A stretch of 64,000 nucleotides of DNA from assembly GCA_026119855.1 (NCBI GenBank), contig JAOWBW010001479.1, positions 221,472-285,471 on the forward strand, read 5' to 3'. The notes under the pieces were generated by a model. That model did no database searches. It was given only the letters and a program-made list of their open reading frames with translations, and had not been told where the DNA came from. Source of the DNA: Campanula takesimana (Eukaryota > Streptophyta > Magnoliopsida > Asterales > Campanulaceae). Shown in pieces: positions 21,852 through 32,538 of this stretch. Within the stretch, counting starts at the first letter, position 1. Every line of letters starts with the position of its first letter. Made by a program: the position numbers and the translations under genes.

Positions 21852-22513
21852 GCATGGTCAAAACCCTATTTTTGTCCGTCTAATTATTATTCACCCAGAT
21901 TTAATTTGTTTATTTTAGCTGAAATTGCTAAATTAACCGGTTGGAATTGATTAAGCTGGATTAATGCAAATATGCAATACATATGAATAAATAGTTGTAT
22001 TTTTATGGGTTTAATGCTACTATTGTCTCTACATGTTCTGCTAAATGTCTTGAGCTCAAATTGAATTGTGCTCGACTCATTATCTAAATGAGCGTAGGTT
22101 GATCGACTCAATCAAGTTTAGAATTCAGTTTATGCTCATTTAAAATGTAGTGAGGTCGGATGAACTTGATTAGGCTTGTTTACAAACGGAAGACTAAGGT
22201 AATTTTAGAACAATGGAGTTAAAGCTTGAATTTTTTAATGGGAATCATTTTTTAAAAAACTAAAATGGGAAATTGAACTTTTACATGGCAAAAGTAGTTT
22301 GAGTAGTATGTATGCTAAAATCCTTCATTGATATATTAGCTTTCCTACTGGGAGGTAAGTGAAGACCGCACAAATATCTGATTTTTTTCTGTTCTTACTG
22401 TTAGAGGATAGTTCTAAACGCAAATTGAAATTATTGAACTTAATTTTGTGAAAACCATGTTTTTTGGCTGGCTACTAAAAAGTGAAACCCCCTAATTTTA
22501 TTTTTATGTTGTA

Positions 22514-22721
22514 CTCCCTCCGTCCCAAACTTATTGGTTAATAAAATTAAATGCGCCGAGATTAATAGAAAAGTAGGTGTTGTGAGTGGGAAAGAATGAG
22601 AAAATGAGATAGTGGATTGTTGTTGTGAGTGAGTAAGAGAGAGAAAATTGAACATTTTGGGTAAGTAAGTATGGGACGACCAAAACGGAAATAAGTAACC
22701 ATAAGTTTGGGACGGAGGGAG
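22514..22721. mobile_element. Stowaway MITE 3 (MORF intron 1)
   Basis: CTCCCTCCGTCCCAAACTTA and its complement at 22702-22721, flanked by TA at 22512-22513 and 22722-22723. It is 208 bp, in the host part of intron 1, left of the copia insertion. Confidence 0.95.
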
Positions 22722-23423
22722 TATGAAACTGACTGAAAAGTGAGCTAATTTTAATGTAATGTTGTCAAACTCTGGTGTCTGTCTACAGTAGGGAGTATGG
22801 ACAGTGAAGGAACCTTTATTGTCAAATAGTTGACCTGAGTTTTGTGCTGATTTTCTAAAAGTATAACTCTGGATTTACAATTGTTTTTATCTATATTGTG
22901 TTATCTCTGCCTTGAATAATGAATATGGTTAGGATTTATAGATTGTGGATGACTTCAAACCGAGTTTGAGGTTTTCTAATGTTACATCAAACTCTTGTCT
23001 AAGTTTCCAATTATCTAACTGTAGAAATATTAATTTTTTTTCTATAAATTATTTATGTTCTTGCGGATTCTTACAAGGGTTTATTTCCTTATACTCAGTT
23101 GGGTGCTACTTATTTTGACGATGTTCAGGCTATAAAATTTATTGGAAAAGCAACTAAAGCTTGCTATAGGTGATATGTCAAATACCAATGTGTATATATG
23201 TACTGCTCTTTTAGTTCATTTTCCAAATCACAAGTATACCCCTTATGACGAGGGAAATTTGGCCCTACCTCTTATATCTATCCCTCCTATTGTTGCATGC
23301 TAAGTTTTACCGTGCTGCTTTTTTGAATACGTCATTCACTAAAATTTAAAATCACGGTTTACTTAAATTCTTCCACAATAGCTTTCCTTTCCTTCATGGA
23401 AGCTGAAAATTTAATCCTCGTTA

Positions 23424-23640
23424 AGTTAAGAAAAGAGAATGAGGAAAACGTATTTTGTTATTCCTTCGTTTGATCAGCCGAGTACAACACATATAAATAC
23501 AAAGGATCCTTCTTGGAGAAGGAGTTAAGCAATCCCTAAAAACTAGCTAACTAATTGATATCCTACTCTATTTACATTTATCAAGAAAGGAAAGGATAAT
23601 AACGTGTGATATGGCCGAGATACCTGTCCATATCTCAACC
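23424..23640 (-). repeat. 3' LTR of copia A
   Basis: 217 bp, 98% identical to the partner at 28140-28356. In plus orientation it starts AGTTAAGAAAAG after the TSD CGTTA and ends TATCTCAACC next to a C-run (the polypurine tract read in reverse). The terminal base differs from the partner, which ends TCTCAACA. Confidence 0.93.
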
Positions 23641-23647
23641 CCCCCCC

Positions 23648-24190
23648 TCAAGTTGGAGTGTGTAGGTCACAAACGCCCAACTTGCCAATCAGATGGAGGA
23701 ACTGGAGACTGCCCAAAGCCTTAGTCAAAATATCAGCCAGTTGGAAGGACGTATGTACATAGCAAGTTGTGATGACACCTGACTGTGCAACATCCCTAAC
23801 AAGATGACAATCAACTTCTATATGCTTCGTTCGTTCATGATGGACAGGATTTTGAGCCATATGCAACGCGGATTGACTGTCACAACACAAAACCATAGGA
23901 GTGGCGTGCGGAACGCCGAATGAAAGAAGAAGTCCGCGAAGCCATTTGAACTCACAAGTAGCACTAGCCATGGAACGATATTCTGCCTCGGCCGAAGATC
24001 GAGAAATAGTAGTCTGTTTCTTTGTTTTCCAAGAAATAGGAGTGTCCCCAAGAAAAATGAAATAGGCGGTAAGAGAGCGACGAGTAAGAGGGCAACTCGC
24101 CCAATCAGAATCACAGTAAGCCCGAAGACAGAGATCCGAACGTGCCTTCAATAAAATCCTTGACCCGGATGAGTTTGAGATAACGAACAA
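23648..24190 (-). pseudogene. copia A RNase H
   Basis: Begins out of frame with RT. YCDSDWASCPLTRRSLTAY, SRSSAEAEYRSMA, CDSQSALHMAQNPVHHERTK and ADILTKALGSLQFLHL are the conserved RNase H boxes, including the acidic residues. It ends next to the polypurine tract and 3' LTR as expected. It degrades the RNA template during reverse transcription. Confidence 0.94.
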
Positions 24191-25517
24191 CCCGTAAAGC
24201 AGCCTTCCAATGTTCCACTTTAGGGTTGGTCATAAATTGTGCAAGGGTGTGCACACTATATGAGAGTTCGGGACGTGTGATCGTAAGATATATGAGACGA
24301 CCAACCAAACGCCTGTAGGGCTCCGGATCATGTAAGGGAGCACTATCGGTTAGTGCCAAACAATGATTTTGCTCAATGGGAGTCAACGCCTGGCGAGCAC
24401 CTCCCAGCCCAACTTCCGAAAGTATATCGAGAGTGTATTTTCTTTGGGAGAGAAAAATACCAGTTGGGTGTCGGGCAACCTCGAGACCCAAGAAATACTT
24501 AAGACGACCAAGATCCTTCATGTGGAAACATTGGCACAGATAATCTTTGAAACGAGAAATGGCATCCGAATTATTCCCCCCAATAACCAAATCATCAACG
24601 TATACAAGTACATGAAGGTCAGCAGCGGAAGTCTTGAGAGAGAAAAGGGAATAATCGGAGGAAGACTGAATAAACCCATAGTTCTTGAGTGACGTGGAAA
24701 GTTTAGCAAACCAACAACGAGGCGCCTGTCGCAGACCGTAAAAGGATTTTCTGAGTTTGCAAACTTTATTGGATGCGGCAGCCGGATGTCCCAATGGGAT
24801 TTTCATATACACATCTTCGCTTAAATCACCGTGTAAGAAGGTATTATGAACATCCATCTGGTGAAGCTCCCAACCACGAGCTGCAGCAATAGATAGAAAG
24901 ACCCGTACAGTAACCATTTTAATGGTGGGTGCAAAAGTCTCCTTGAAATCGACCCCTTCAACTTGTCTGTTTCCCAGAATAACCAGCCGTGCCTTGTGCC
25001 GTTTAACAGTCCCATCGGCATGGTACTTAATTTTATACACCCATTTGTTGCCAATGACTTTCTTCCCGATAGGAGCATCTACCAGCTCCCACGTCCCATT
25101 CTGATCAAGGGCACTAAGTTCTTTGTTCATTGCCTCACGCCATAAAGGAGTAGAGACATCGTCTCTAAAGTTCTTAGGCTCCATCCCTGAATCTACAGCA
25201 GCCAAAAAACAACGGTGTGCCATAGAAAATTTAGTGCAATTGACAAAATGCGATAAGGGATAACGAGTACCTGAAGAGTTGAGTTGGGAAGGTGAACGTG
25301 ACGGGGGGATGACTTTAGTAGAGCGAAACTGAGAAGAAGGAAGCTCATAATCTGTCGAGGGATACCTTGTAGAGGGAACCCTAGTTCTTTGTCCTCGGCC
25401 CAAAGGTTCAACAGCAATAGACGGAGGTTCGGAAACGTCGTCAACAGTTGGGGAATCAGCAGCCTGAGCAACCTGTTGTTCAGTAACCTGCGTAGGTACA
25501 TGTCCAGAATCTGTCAT
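24111..25517 (-). pseudogene. copia A reverse transcriptase
   Basis: 468 codons, in frame with integrase across one TAG. Landmarks in order: WELVDAPIGKKVIGNKWVYK, FKETFAPTIKMVTVR, MDVHNTFLHGDLSEDVYM, FYGLRQAPRCWF, the catalytic box YVDDLVIGGN, HMKDLGRLKYFLGLE and RPELSYSVHTLAQFM. It synthesises element cDNA. The frame is lost near 24175 after VVRYLK, where the RNase H text moves to another frame. Confidence 0.95.
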
Positions 25518-25526
25518 CGGATCAGC

Positions 25527-26549
25527 CTATTGTTCAATCACTTGTTCAGGCAACTGACTGGGCAGCTGTTCAGTCAACTGGTCAGTCAACTGGTCAGGTA
25601 CAGGAGCAGTGACACAAATATTATCCTCCTCAGCCACATCAGAAGGAGAACACAGAAAGATATCTGAATCTGTATAAACCTGTGTTGCATCAGTTCGAAA
25701 AGTGGCAAAAGGAAAATCTTTTTCAACAAAAATAACATCCCGGGAGACAAGGGTCTTGTGTTCATCAAGGTTATACACCAACCAACCTTTCTTCCTATAT
25801 GGATAACCAAGAAAAACGCACTTTCTGCTACGACTAGAGAACTTATCATTGTCCTGTCTAGAATAATGAACATCGCACAAAGACCCAAAAACTCTAATAT
25901 TCTCATACGATGGAAGAATCCCAAAAAGAATCTCAAAAGAAGTCTTGCCATGCAATAATTTCGAAGGTGTACGATTTATTAAATACCCAGCAGCCAAGAC
26001 ACACTCACCCCAAAATTTTATAGGTAATTTAGCTTTAAACATCAAAGCACGAGACACATTTAAGAGGTGTCGGTGTTTGCGTTTAACCCTACCATTTTGT
26101 TGAGAAGTGCGAACACAAGTAGTTTGATGCTCAATGCCAATCTCCCGAAAATATTTGGTCAAGCACAAAAATTCCAGGCCATTGTCACTGCGTACCTTCT
26201 TGACGCGTTTATTAAATTGTCTTTCGACCATAACAAAAAAAATCAAGATTTGAGAAACCTCACTTTTGGAACGAAGAAGATAAACCCAAACTGCTCGAGA
26301 ACAATCATCCACAACTGTTAAAAAATAAAAAGCCCCACACAAAGATGGCTTACGATAGTCACCCCAAATGTCACAGTGAATCAAATCAAAAATACCAACT
26401 GAATTATTGTCACTAGATAAAAACTTATCTCTACTCTGTTTTGCTTGACAGCAAATACTACAAACGTCTTTATTAATACTCCTACGATGAATAAAAGGCA
26501 ACAAACTAACAACTTTACTTGAAGGATGTCCCAGCCGTTGATGCCACAA
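25527..26549 (-). pseudogene. copia A integrase, catalytic Glu replaced by Lys
   Basis: The H-H-C-C zinc finger is visible (WHQRLGHPSSKVV, then CSICCQAKQSR). The core has HCDIWGDY and VRSDNGLEF for the two Asp residues. The third site, normally in QQNGVVERKHR-type text, reads QQNGRVKRKHRH, so Glu is Lys: the DDE triad is incomplete. Further on are SYENIRVFGSLCDVHY and FSSRSRKCVFLGYP. A run of QLTDQLTEQLPSQLPEQ repeats precedes TAG (25529-25527); RT continues in the same frame. Confidence 0.93.
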
Positions 26550-26602
26550 CTGATAATCCCCAAAATTCTTAACATTGCAAACACGCGGTCCGTCTGATCT
26601 TC

Positions 26603-27058
26603 TCAGATAGTATAACCCCTCGTTTTTTCACCCGCTCCAATCAACATCTTTGAGTCCCGTTCTTGTATAGCAAAACATTTGTCAGAAAATTGCACTAGAG
26701 CATTGGAATCTCGAAGCAACTGAGAGACTAATAATAAATTGCAGTTGAAACCCGGGGCATATAACACATTTTTTAAAATTAGATGTGGTCCAATGTCAAC
26801 ATCGCCTTCCTTGGTTGCGACCGTATAGTGACCATTTGGCAAACCTAAACGATTGGCCTTAATGACACGAATATTTAGGAGCAAAGAGAGATTGCCTATT
26901 ACATGTCGATTTGCGCCGCTATCAACAAGCCAAGATTCATTATTTATCTTACCAGTCGTGTGGTCAGTTGTGCGACCAGTTGTGTAGTCAGATGGCTGCA
27001 CATATGTCTGAACATGGGATTTGAACTGATTCCATTGCGCTGTTGTAAAACCCAACAT
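26603..27058 (-). pseudogene. copia A protease
   Basis: In the same frame as gag, after the TAG. WLVDSGANRHVIGN holds the aspartic-protease D-S-G triad. Then come the LPNGHYTVATKEGDVDIGPH strand region and NVLYAPGFNCNLLLVSQL. The frame ends TGA at 26605-26603 after GYTI. A one-base change in the A-run near 26625 moved the frame, because GLYYLRR-type text continues in the neighbouring frame. The protein would cleave the Gag-Pol precursor. Confidence 0.92.
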
Positions 27059-27106
27059 TTCTGCCCGCTGTGCATCCGTTATCCCAGTCCGTCCTTCTGT
27101 ACCAGT

Positions 27107-28126
27107 CTACACCGAATTGGTTTTAGTGTCGAATCTGACCTGTTCTCTCCCTGCGCCAGATGATTGGCCCCCTGCTTGTCCTTTTGCATTCTTCACCCGC
27201 TGCTCAGACCACCATTCTGGGTATCCGACCAGCCTATAACATGTGATCGCATCATGACCCTTCTTCTTACAGTGAGAGCAAACAACACTGCCCCCCTTCC
27301 CTTCTTGCCGAGGAACCACCTGCTGGGCCACCTGACTGACCACCTGATAGGGCACCTGTGTGCTGGCAACTGTCTTGACAGCAAAGCTGACAGGTTCCAC
27401 ATATTCACCAAGCATGCTGCCACGGACACTTTCTTCCCTCATAACCATAGAATATGCCTTATTAACACTAGGTAAAGGCTCTGTGTTCAATATAGAAGAC
27501 TTTACGTTGTCAAACTTTGGGATTTCTAACCCCATAACGAACTGGTGAACCTTCTCTTCTTCACGTCGCTGAACCAACTTCGTACCAATATTACACGTAC
27601 AGGCTGTACATGAACAGGCCAGAAGTGCATCAAAATCGTTCAGTTCATCCCAGAGTTTCTTCATCCTCCCATAATAGGCCGCCACGTTCTCGCCCTTCTG
27701 CTGCTTACAGTTAACGACATCGGCCTTCAATTGTTGAACCCTTGGTCCATTACCAACTGAAAATCTCTCCTTCAAGTCATCCCACACCACCTTCGCATCT
27801 TCCACATAAGAGATAGTGGAACGAAGACGAGGTTCAATGGTGTTAAAAATCCAGGAGACCACCATTGAATTCACGGTCTGCCAAAGATCAAGATCGGATG
27901 CTTTGGTAGGCCGGTCAATTGTCCCATCAACGAAACCGGTTTTCGTTTTAGCCCTCAATGAGCCCTTGAAAACCCTAGCCCACTCTTCATAATTCGCCCC
28001 TTGTAATTGAACATGGGTGAGAATCATGCCCGGGTGATCACTTGCCACCAGAAAGTTGGGAGATCGGCGCTCTTCCATGGCCGGAACCTTCTCTCCACTG
28101 ACCTCTTCGCCTGGCATCTTTTGCAA
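27107..28126 (-). pseudogene. copia A gag
   Basis: 339 codons. The N-terminal gag domain is typical of plant copia (LVASDHPGMILTHVQLQGAN, YEEWARVFKGSLRAKTKTGF, then the WIFNTIEPRLRSTISYVEDA helix). The zinc knuckle CSHCKKKGHDAITC is C-X2-C-X4-H-X4-C, followed by YRLVGYPEWW. It forms the capsid and packages element RNA. It ends at TAG (27109-27107); the same frame continues without shift into the protease, so the polyprotein is interrupted by this one stop. Confidence 0.93.
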
Positions 28127-28139
28127 GCTCTATATACCA
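28127..28139 (-). other. primer binding site of copia A
   Basis: Directly inside the 5' LTR the element strand reads TGGTATATAGAGC, close to TGGTATCAGAGC, the complement of the 3' end of plant initiator tRNA-Met. One region (ATA for C) is altered, again pointing to a decaying or alternative primer site. Confidence 0.75.
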
Positions 28140-28356
28140 AGTTAAGAAAAGAGAATGAGGAAAACGTACTTTGTTATTCCTTCGTTTGATCAGCCGAGTA
28201 CAACACATATAAATACAAAGGATCCTTCTTAGAGAAGGAGTTAAGCAATCCCTAAAAACTAACTAACTAATTGATATCCTACTCTATTTACATTTATCAA
28301 GAAAGGAAAGGATAATAACGTGTGATATGGCCGAGATACCCGTCCATATCTCAACA
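28140..28356 (-). repeat. 5' LTR of copia A
   Basis: 217 bp, ends ...TATCTCAACA followed by TSD CGTTA (28357-28361). On the element strand it begins TGTTGAGATATGG and ends TTTCTTAACT, so the 3' terminus is CT rather than CA. Confidence 0.93.
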
Positions 28357-28539
28357 CGTTATTTCAGCATATTGGCAGTCTAATACAATCACTCCACTTT
28401 AAATGACACAATCATTGTGTACAAGTGAATAAAACATTTCATGTAGTGCCTGAAGAAGGGAGAAGTGATACTAGCATTCCTCTCATACATATTGTTTTTT
28501 TTTTATCGTTTTATTAAGTTGTTGCTTATGATTTTTCAG

Positions 28540-28637
28540 TGAAGAAGAGGCAAAGAAGAAGATTTACTCTGTCTGTACCTCAGTATATACGGGCTTTGGT
28601 GCACTAATATCTGAAGAGCTCTCATACAAAGTCAAAG
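28540..28637 (+). pseudogene. MORF gene exon 2
   Basis: 98 nt between TTTTTCAG and GTTCTTG. Completes the Ser codon begun in exon 1, then reads EEEAKKKIYSVCTSVYTGFG and ALISEELSYKVK. Conserved core of the MORF box; no damage seen. Confidence 0.92.
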
Positions 28638-28816
28638 GTTCTTGAATTCTTGGATTTGTCTTTTTAATAGTTTAGACGTTATTCATTGTTGTCTTAAAAT
28701 ATTTTTGCATTTATATATCCAAATTGTTTTTGGTCTCGGGGGTTAGTAATTTGCTGTATCAAACGAACCAACCAAATGGACCGCTTCTAATTATATAATA
28801 TTTTCCTGTCTAATAG

Positions 28817-28882
28817 CCCTACTAGGCGTTCTGTGGGTTTTGCCTGATTCATATCTTGACGTGCCTAACAAAGATTATGGAG
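28817..28882 (+). pseudogene. MORF gene exon 3
   Basis: 66 nt between CTAATAG and GTTAGTG. Reads (A)LLGVLWVLPDSYLDVPNKDYGG with exon borders; phase 1 at both ends, consistent with neighbours. No damage seen. Confidence 0.92.
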
Positions 28883-28976
28883 GTTAGTGATCTCAACTCT
28901 TGAATTCGATGAACAATATCTATATTTCCTTCTTATTTCGACTGCTTTACTACATTTTTTGTCCGCTTAAGATGTA

Positions 28977-29254
28977 CTCCCTCTGTCTTTTTAAGCTGTT
29001 CACACTTTGCTCCGGGCCCTAGTATTAAGGAAAAATATTTTATATTAGTAGTTGAGTGGGTGTTGTGAGTATGAAAAGTATGATGTGATATGTGAGTGGG
29101 GTTGGAATTGTGAGTGGGATAGTTGTTGTTGTGAGTATGACAAGTGGGTCCCATTGAATAAATAATAATATAAACCTTCCTTTTTGGGAGTGTGAACAAT
29201 CAAATGGGACACCCAAAATGGCAAAAAGTGAACAGACTAAAAAGACGGAGGGAG
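28977..29254. mobile_element. Stowaway MITE 4 (MORF intron 3)
   Basis: CTCCCTCTGTCTTTTTAAGC with complement TTAAAAAGACGGAGGGAG-like sequence at the right (ACTAAAAAGACGGAGGGAG), TA flanks at 28975-28976 and 29255-29256. 278 bp. Contains TGAGTGGGG/TGTTGTGAGTATGA text seen in other Stowaway copies here. Confidence 0.92.
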
Positions 29255-29317
29255 TAATACTTTTCATCGTTTGTGTGTGCCCGGGGGGTGTATAGATGTG
29301 ATCTCTCTCAAGGGATG

Positions 29318-29504
29318 CTCCTATCCCAAAATATATGTCGCACTTTCCTTTTTGGTCTGTTATAAAACAATGTCGCGTTTCTAACTAAGGAAATTGACTT
29401 GATGCAATTTTGTCCCCCTACAAGCAATGTATAAGCAAGTAAAACACATTCCTTTAAAACACATTGACAAGTCAAATGCGACTTATATTTTGGGACGGAG
29501 GGAT
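29318..29504. mobile_element. Stowaway MITE 5, degenerate (MORF intron 3)
   Basis: CTCCTATCCCAAAATATATG at the left against TATATTTTGGGACGGAGGGA at the right; inner CGACTTT/GCGACTT arms also pair. TA flanks are no longer clear. About 187 bp. Confidence 0.75.
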
Positions 29505-29692
29505 CACAAGTTTTGTACGTATCCTGTTTCATAACTTAGCCAAATATACCCTTGTTAGAATAAACTTATGATTGAAGAACAACTTTCAATCCTTAACATG
29601 GCTTTCAGAAATGGACTCGTTGAGCTAAACAGATGGAGATAAGGTGTTACTTCTCATGATTGTTTTTTTTTTATGTTGGCCCTTATTTACAG

Positions 29693-29874
29693 GTGACTTG
29701 TTTGTTGACGGAAAGGTGATTCCCAGACCACAATATAGAATAAGTCAAAGTCAACAAAATACACGACCAAGGAATCGTGCAAGGTATGACAGGCGTAGGG
29801 AGACGGAGTATACAAGAAGAGAGCCTCAAAGAACAACTAACTACAACCCAGTACACAAAGTCAACAGCGAGTAG
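29693..29874 (+). pseudogene. MORF gene exon 4
   Basis: Starts after TTTACAG; reads GDLFVDGKVIPRPQYRISQS, then an Arg/Gln/Asn-rich tail with RARYDRRRETEYTRREPQRT, and stops at TAG 29872-29874. The tail length and Arg-richness fit MORF C-termini. Confidence 0.9.
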
Positions 29875-29950
29875 ACAGATGATTTGCACTACCAGAATTG
29901 AGACAACAAAATGCAAGGAACAACTACTTAATGTGTACCATCAGACTAAA

Positions 29951-30051
29951 GGCATGTTTGTTTGGCCCTGAATGAGGCTTCTGAATGACCCAAAAATGAT
30001 GTCTTTTGAGTCATTAATTAAGTGGTTTCATTCACCCTAAACAAACATGCT
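29951..30051. mobile_element. 101-bp MITE in the MORF 3' flank
   Basis: GGCATGTTTGTTTGG...AATGA and TCATTCACCCTAAACAAACATGCT form inverted ends over about 24 bp. CTAAA flanks both sides (29946-29950, 30052-30056). Too short to assign with confidence; the TIR style suggests hAT or PIF. Confidence 0.65.
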
Positions 30052-30409
30052 CTAAATGTTGGGTGATGCCGTCCGTATTCTGTAACCAATGTCTTGTTGA
30101 TGTAACTAATATTTTATTGGTTGCATCGGTTGTGGACGCGGCACACTTTAACTAAAAGCACCAATAAAAAACACGTCACCTCATTTTGTAAGCCAAATTT
30201 TATGAAGTTTTGTGTGACTTTATATTTACCCGAGAGGTGTTGGAAGAACTATTAAGATTCGTTATTGAAAACTTTTCAGGACAACAATGTGCATTTTTGT
30301 ATCTTGGGGGGGTAAACTTGACTACTGTCCAATAATGTAAGGGACTATTGTGTAAATCACACAATTTAAATTTTAAAAATTAAGAATTTGATCTGTATGT
30401 AGTGCTCCA

Positions 30410-30665
30410 CTGTCCCGAATCAAGCTCCATATTCCCCCTTACTAAACGGAGATCCAGCTAGGCAGCTACCACCTTCCACGACGTTGTTTCCGCCCCGCCC
30501 GTCCTCCTCCCTCTCCCGGCGACGGCAACTCTCTCTCTCTCTCATCAGGTAGACATTGAATCTATTCAGATCTCATCTTTGATTTAACTAGATTCATCTT
30601 TCTTCAATTTCTAGATCATTTCATTCAATTCATTTACCCAAATTTTGATTCCGAGGACAAAAATC
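30410..30665 (+). promoter_or_regulatory. GC/pyrimidine-rich leader of the TPR gene
   Basis: CCGCCCCGCCCGTCC followed by CTCTCTCTCTCTCATCAG and an AT-rich stretch up to the ATG. Looks like a plant 5' leader, possibly with a short intron ending before ATCTTTCTTC; no clear TATA box. Confidence 0.35.
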
Positions 30666-32426
30666 ATGAATTCGAATTACGGAAAATCCAATCAATCTGC
30701 TTTTGATTTCGATTTGGGTCTCAATTCAAACCGCTCCAAACCCCTGATCGACCAGAAGAACAAACCCTCCCAGTACACTTCTCCCTTCTCCTCCAACACG
30801 CAGCCTAGGCCCAATCCGACGCCGTCTTGGCAACCCAACAAACCCTCCTGGACCCACCAACCCGCCCCGAATCATGCTACCAGTGCCGCATCTTTGAGTG
30901 GCCCGACTTCCATGGTTGGAGATATAACAGGTCGGAGCTGGGCTTCAGCGGCGCCACTTTCTTCTGGTACCGTGGTTGGGATTGTTAATAAAAACCCTAA
31001 TTTGTTTAGTGATTTGCTTGGGTCAAATTTGGGGCAGAGTAAAAGTAATTCTAATGCTCCTTTAAAGAGTGCTGCCCCCTGTTTCTTCGAATAAGGCTTA
31101 TTCGATGGGAGGCGTGGCTAATTCGCTGCCAAAGACTGGTAATTAAGGTTCTCAACAGAACTATGGGAGTTATGGCACAAATGTAAATAGTGGCGGGAAT
31201 CTGAATCATGGTAATCAGTCGATGAAAAGTTCAATTGGGGGTGGAATTGGAGGTGCATTAGTGCGAATAAGGACCCATTTGGATCTTTAGTTGACTTTAG
31301 TGCTAAGCCAGAAAGTGGTGGTATGCAAACAGGCGTTAAATTAAACTGGATGATTCGTTCGGTGATTTCCAGAATGCCCCGGAATCGAGTGCAAATGCTT
31401 ATGGAAATGATAACATTAAACCGGTTGATGACATGTTTGGAAATTTTCAGAATGCTCCGAAGTCAAATGCAAATGCATATGGAGGTAGCAATAATAGTAG
31501 TAGCTTTACAGGTTCAAATTCAGGTGATTTTTCGAATTTTGACGACTTTTCGGGTATTCCTAGTACGAAAAATCAGGCGCCTGTGCGATCCTCATCTGGA
31601 GGTGATTCTTTTGATGCATTATTCGCTTCGTCATCAGTACCAACAGGTAATGCTGCAAAGGGTCTGAAGATCAATTTTCTGGGGCTGAGGATTGGGGTGA
31701 TTTTGGGGGAGGGGATGACGTGGGTGGAACCACTGAGCTGGAAGGAATTCCACCCCCACCTTCTGGTGTTTCGGGTTCTTCCGCGAAAAACAAGGGTATG
31801 GAAAATTACAAGCAGGGCCAATACCCTGATGCTATTAAGTGGCTGTCTTGGGCAGTTATTCTTCTTGAAAAGGCTGGTGATAATTCGGGTGCAATGGAGG
31901 TTTTATCTTCCCGAGCTTCATGTTACAAGGAAGTTGGGGAATATAAGAAAGCTGTTACCGACTGTACAAAGGTATGATCGTTCTTCAACTCTATTACAAA
32001 GTTATATGAATTCCGTTCGTGATGGTGGGTATTATTTCTAGTTACGCCTTTGAAGTGCGGATGAAAATGCTTGATTTTATCCATTATATGTTTCCCTTCA
32101 ACTTAAGTTATGCAAATATCTCTGTTGATTGAGGATTAAAGTTGTTGCCAGAAGATTTATGAAGTTGATGTTTGCACTGAAAGAAATAACTCAAACCTTT
32201 TCAGTGATTTGATAGCATTACATCAAGGTCACACATGAATTAAGTATCGAAGTTTAAAAGAAGAGGAATTGTTAGAGCCAGGAAAGTAAATAAGCAGAAA
32301 TTTAGAGCATTTGCTCACAAGACCTACTATTAAAAAAAATCCTTTTGTACATAAAAGTTAATCCATTTCATATTTTTTAGAGGAAACATATCTCATTCAC
32401 ACAAGTAATTGGAGAATTCATCTAAG

Positions 32427-32526
32427 AAGTGCTTACCCTATGTGATATCTTGATCTCATTCAAAATCGAGCATTCATCTAAGTAGTAGTGCTTACCCTAT
32501 GTGATATCTTGATCTCATTCAAAACC
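32427..32526. repeat. 61-bp-offset direct duplication in the TPR-gene intron
   Basis: AGTGCTTACCCTATGTGATA plus the following TCTTGATCTCATTCAAAA occurs at about 32427 and again at about 32488. Recent, non-coding. Confidence 0.85.
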
Positions 32527-32538
32527 AAGAAGGTGATA

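Larger units (their letters stand above)
23424..28356 (-). mobile_element. complete copia element 'A' in MORF intron 1, antisense
   Basis: Two 217-bp LTRs (23424-23640, 28140-28356) enclose gag, protease, integrase, RT and RNase H in copia order on the minus strand. The TSD CGTTA is present at 23419-23423 and 28357-28361. The LTRs differ by four internal transitions and one terminal base, so insertion is recent. Coding is broken by in-frame stops and two frame changes, and the integrase lacks its catalytic Glu, so it cannot move on its own. Gag style and short LTRs suggest the Ale/Retrofit lineage (inference). Confidence 0.95.
21493..29874 (+). pseudogene. MORF3: MORF/RIP organellar RNA-editing factor gene, broken in exon 1
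   Basis: Four exons (21493-21851, 28540-28637, 28817-28882, 29693-29874) encode a protein of the MORF (multiple organellar RNA editing factor, DAG-like) family. Family members bind PPR editing proteins in mitochondria or plastids and are needed for C-to-U editing. Seen: a Ser/Arg-rich transit-peptide-like N-terminus, SGSGYSPLNDPSPNWSNRPP, DGCDYEHWLIVMEFP, YTGFGALISEELSYKVK, VLWVLPDSYLDVPNKDYGG and DGKVIPRPQYR. Text fits MORF3 best (from memory). Odd: codon 112, expected to encode Lys before TLATVLG, is TAA (21826-21828). The intron 1 donor is GC, not GT (CAG|GCATGG at 21851/21852). Intron 1 (6.7 kb) holds a complete antisense copia. The other junctions are GT-AG with preserved phase. Either a young pseudogene or an allele with a nonsense mutation; an assembly error at the one base cannot be excluded. 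Confidence 0.88.
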
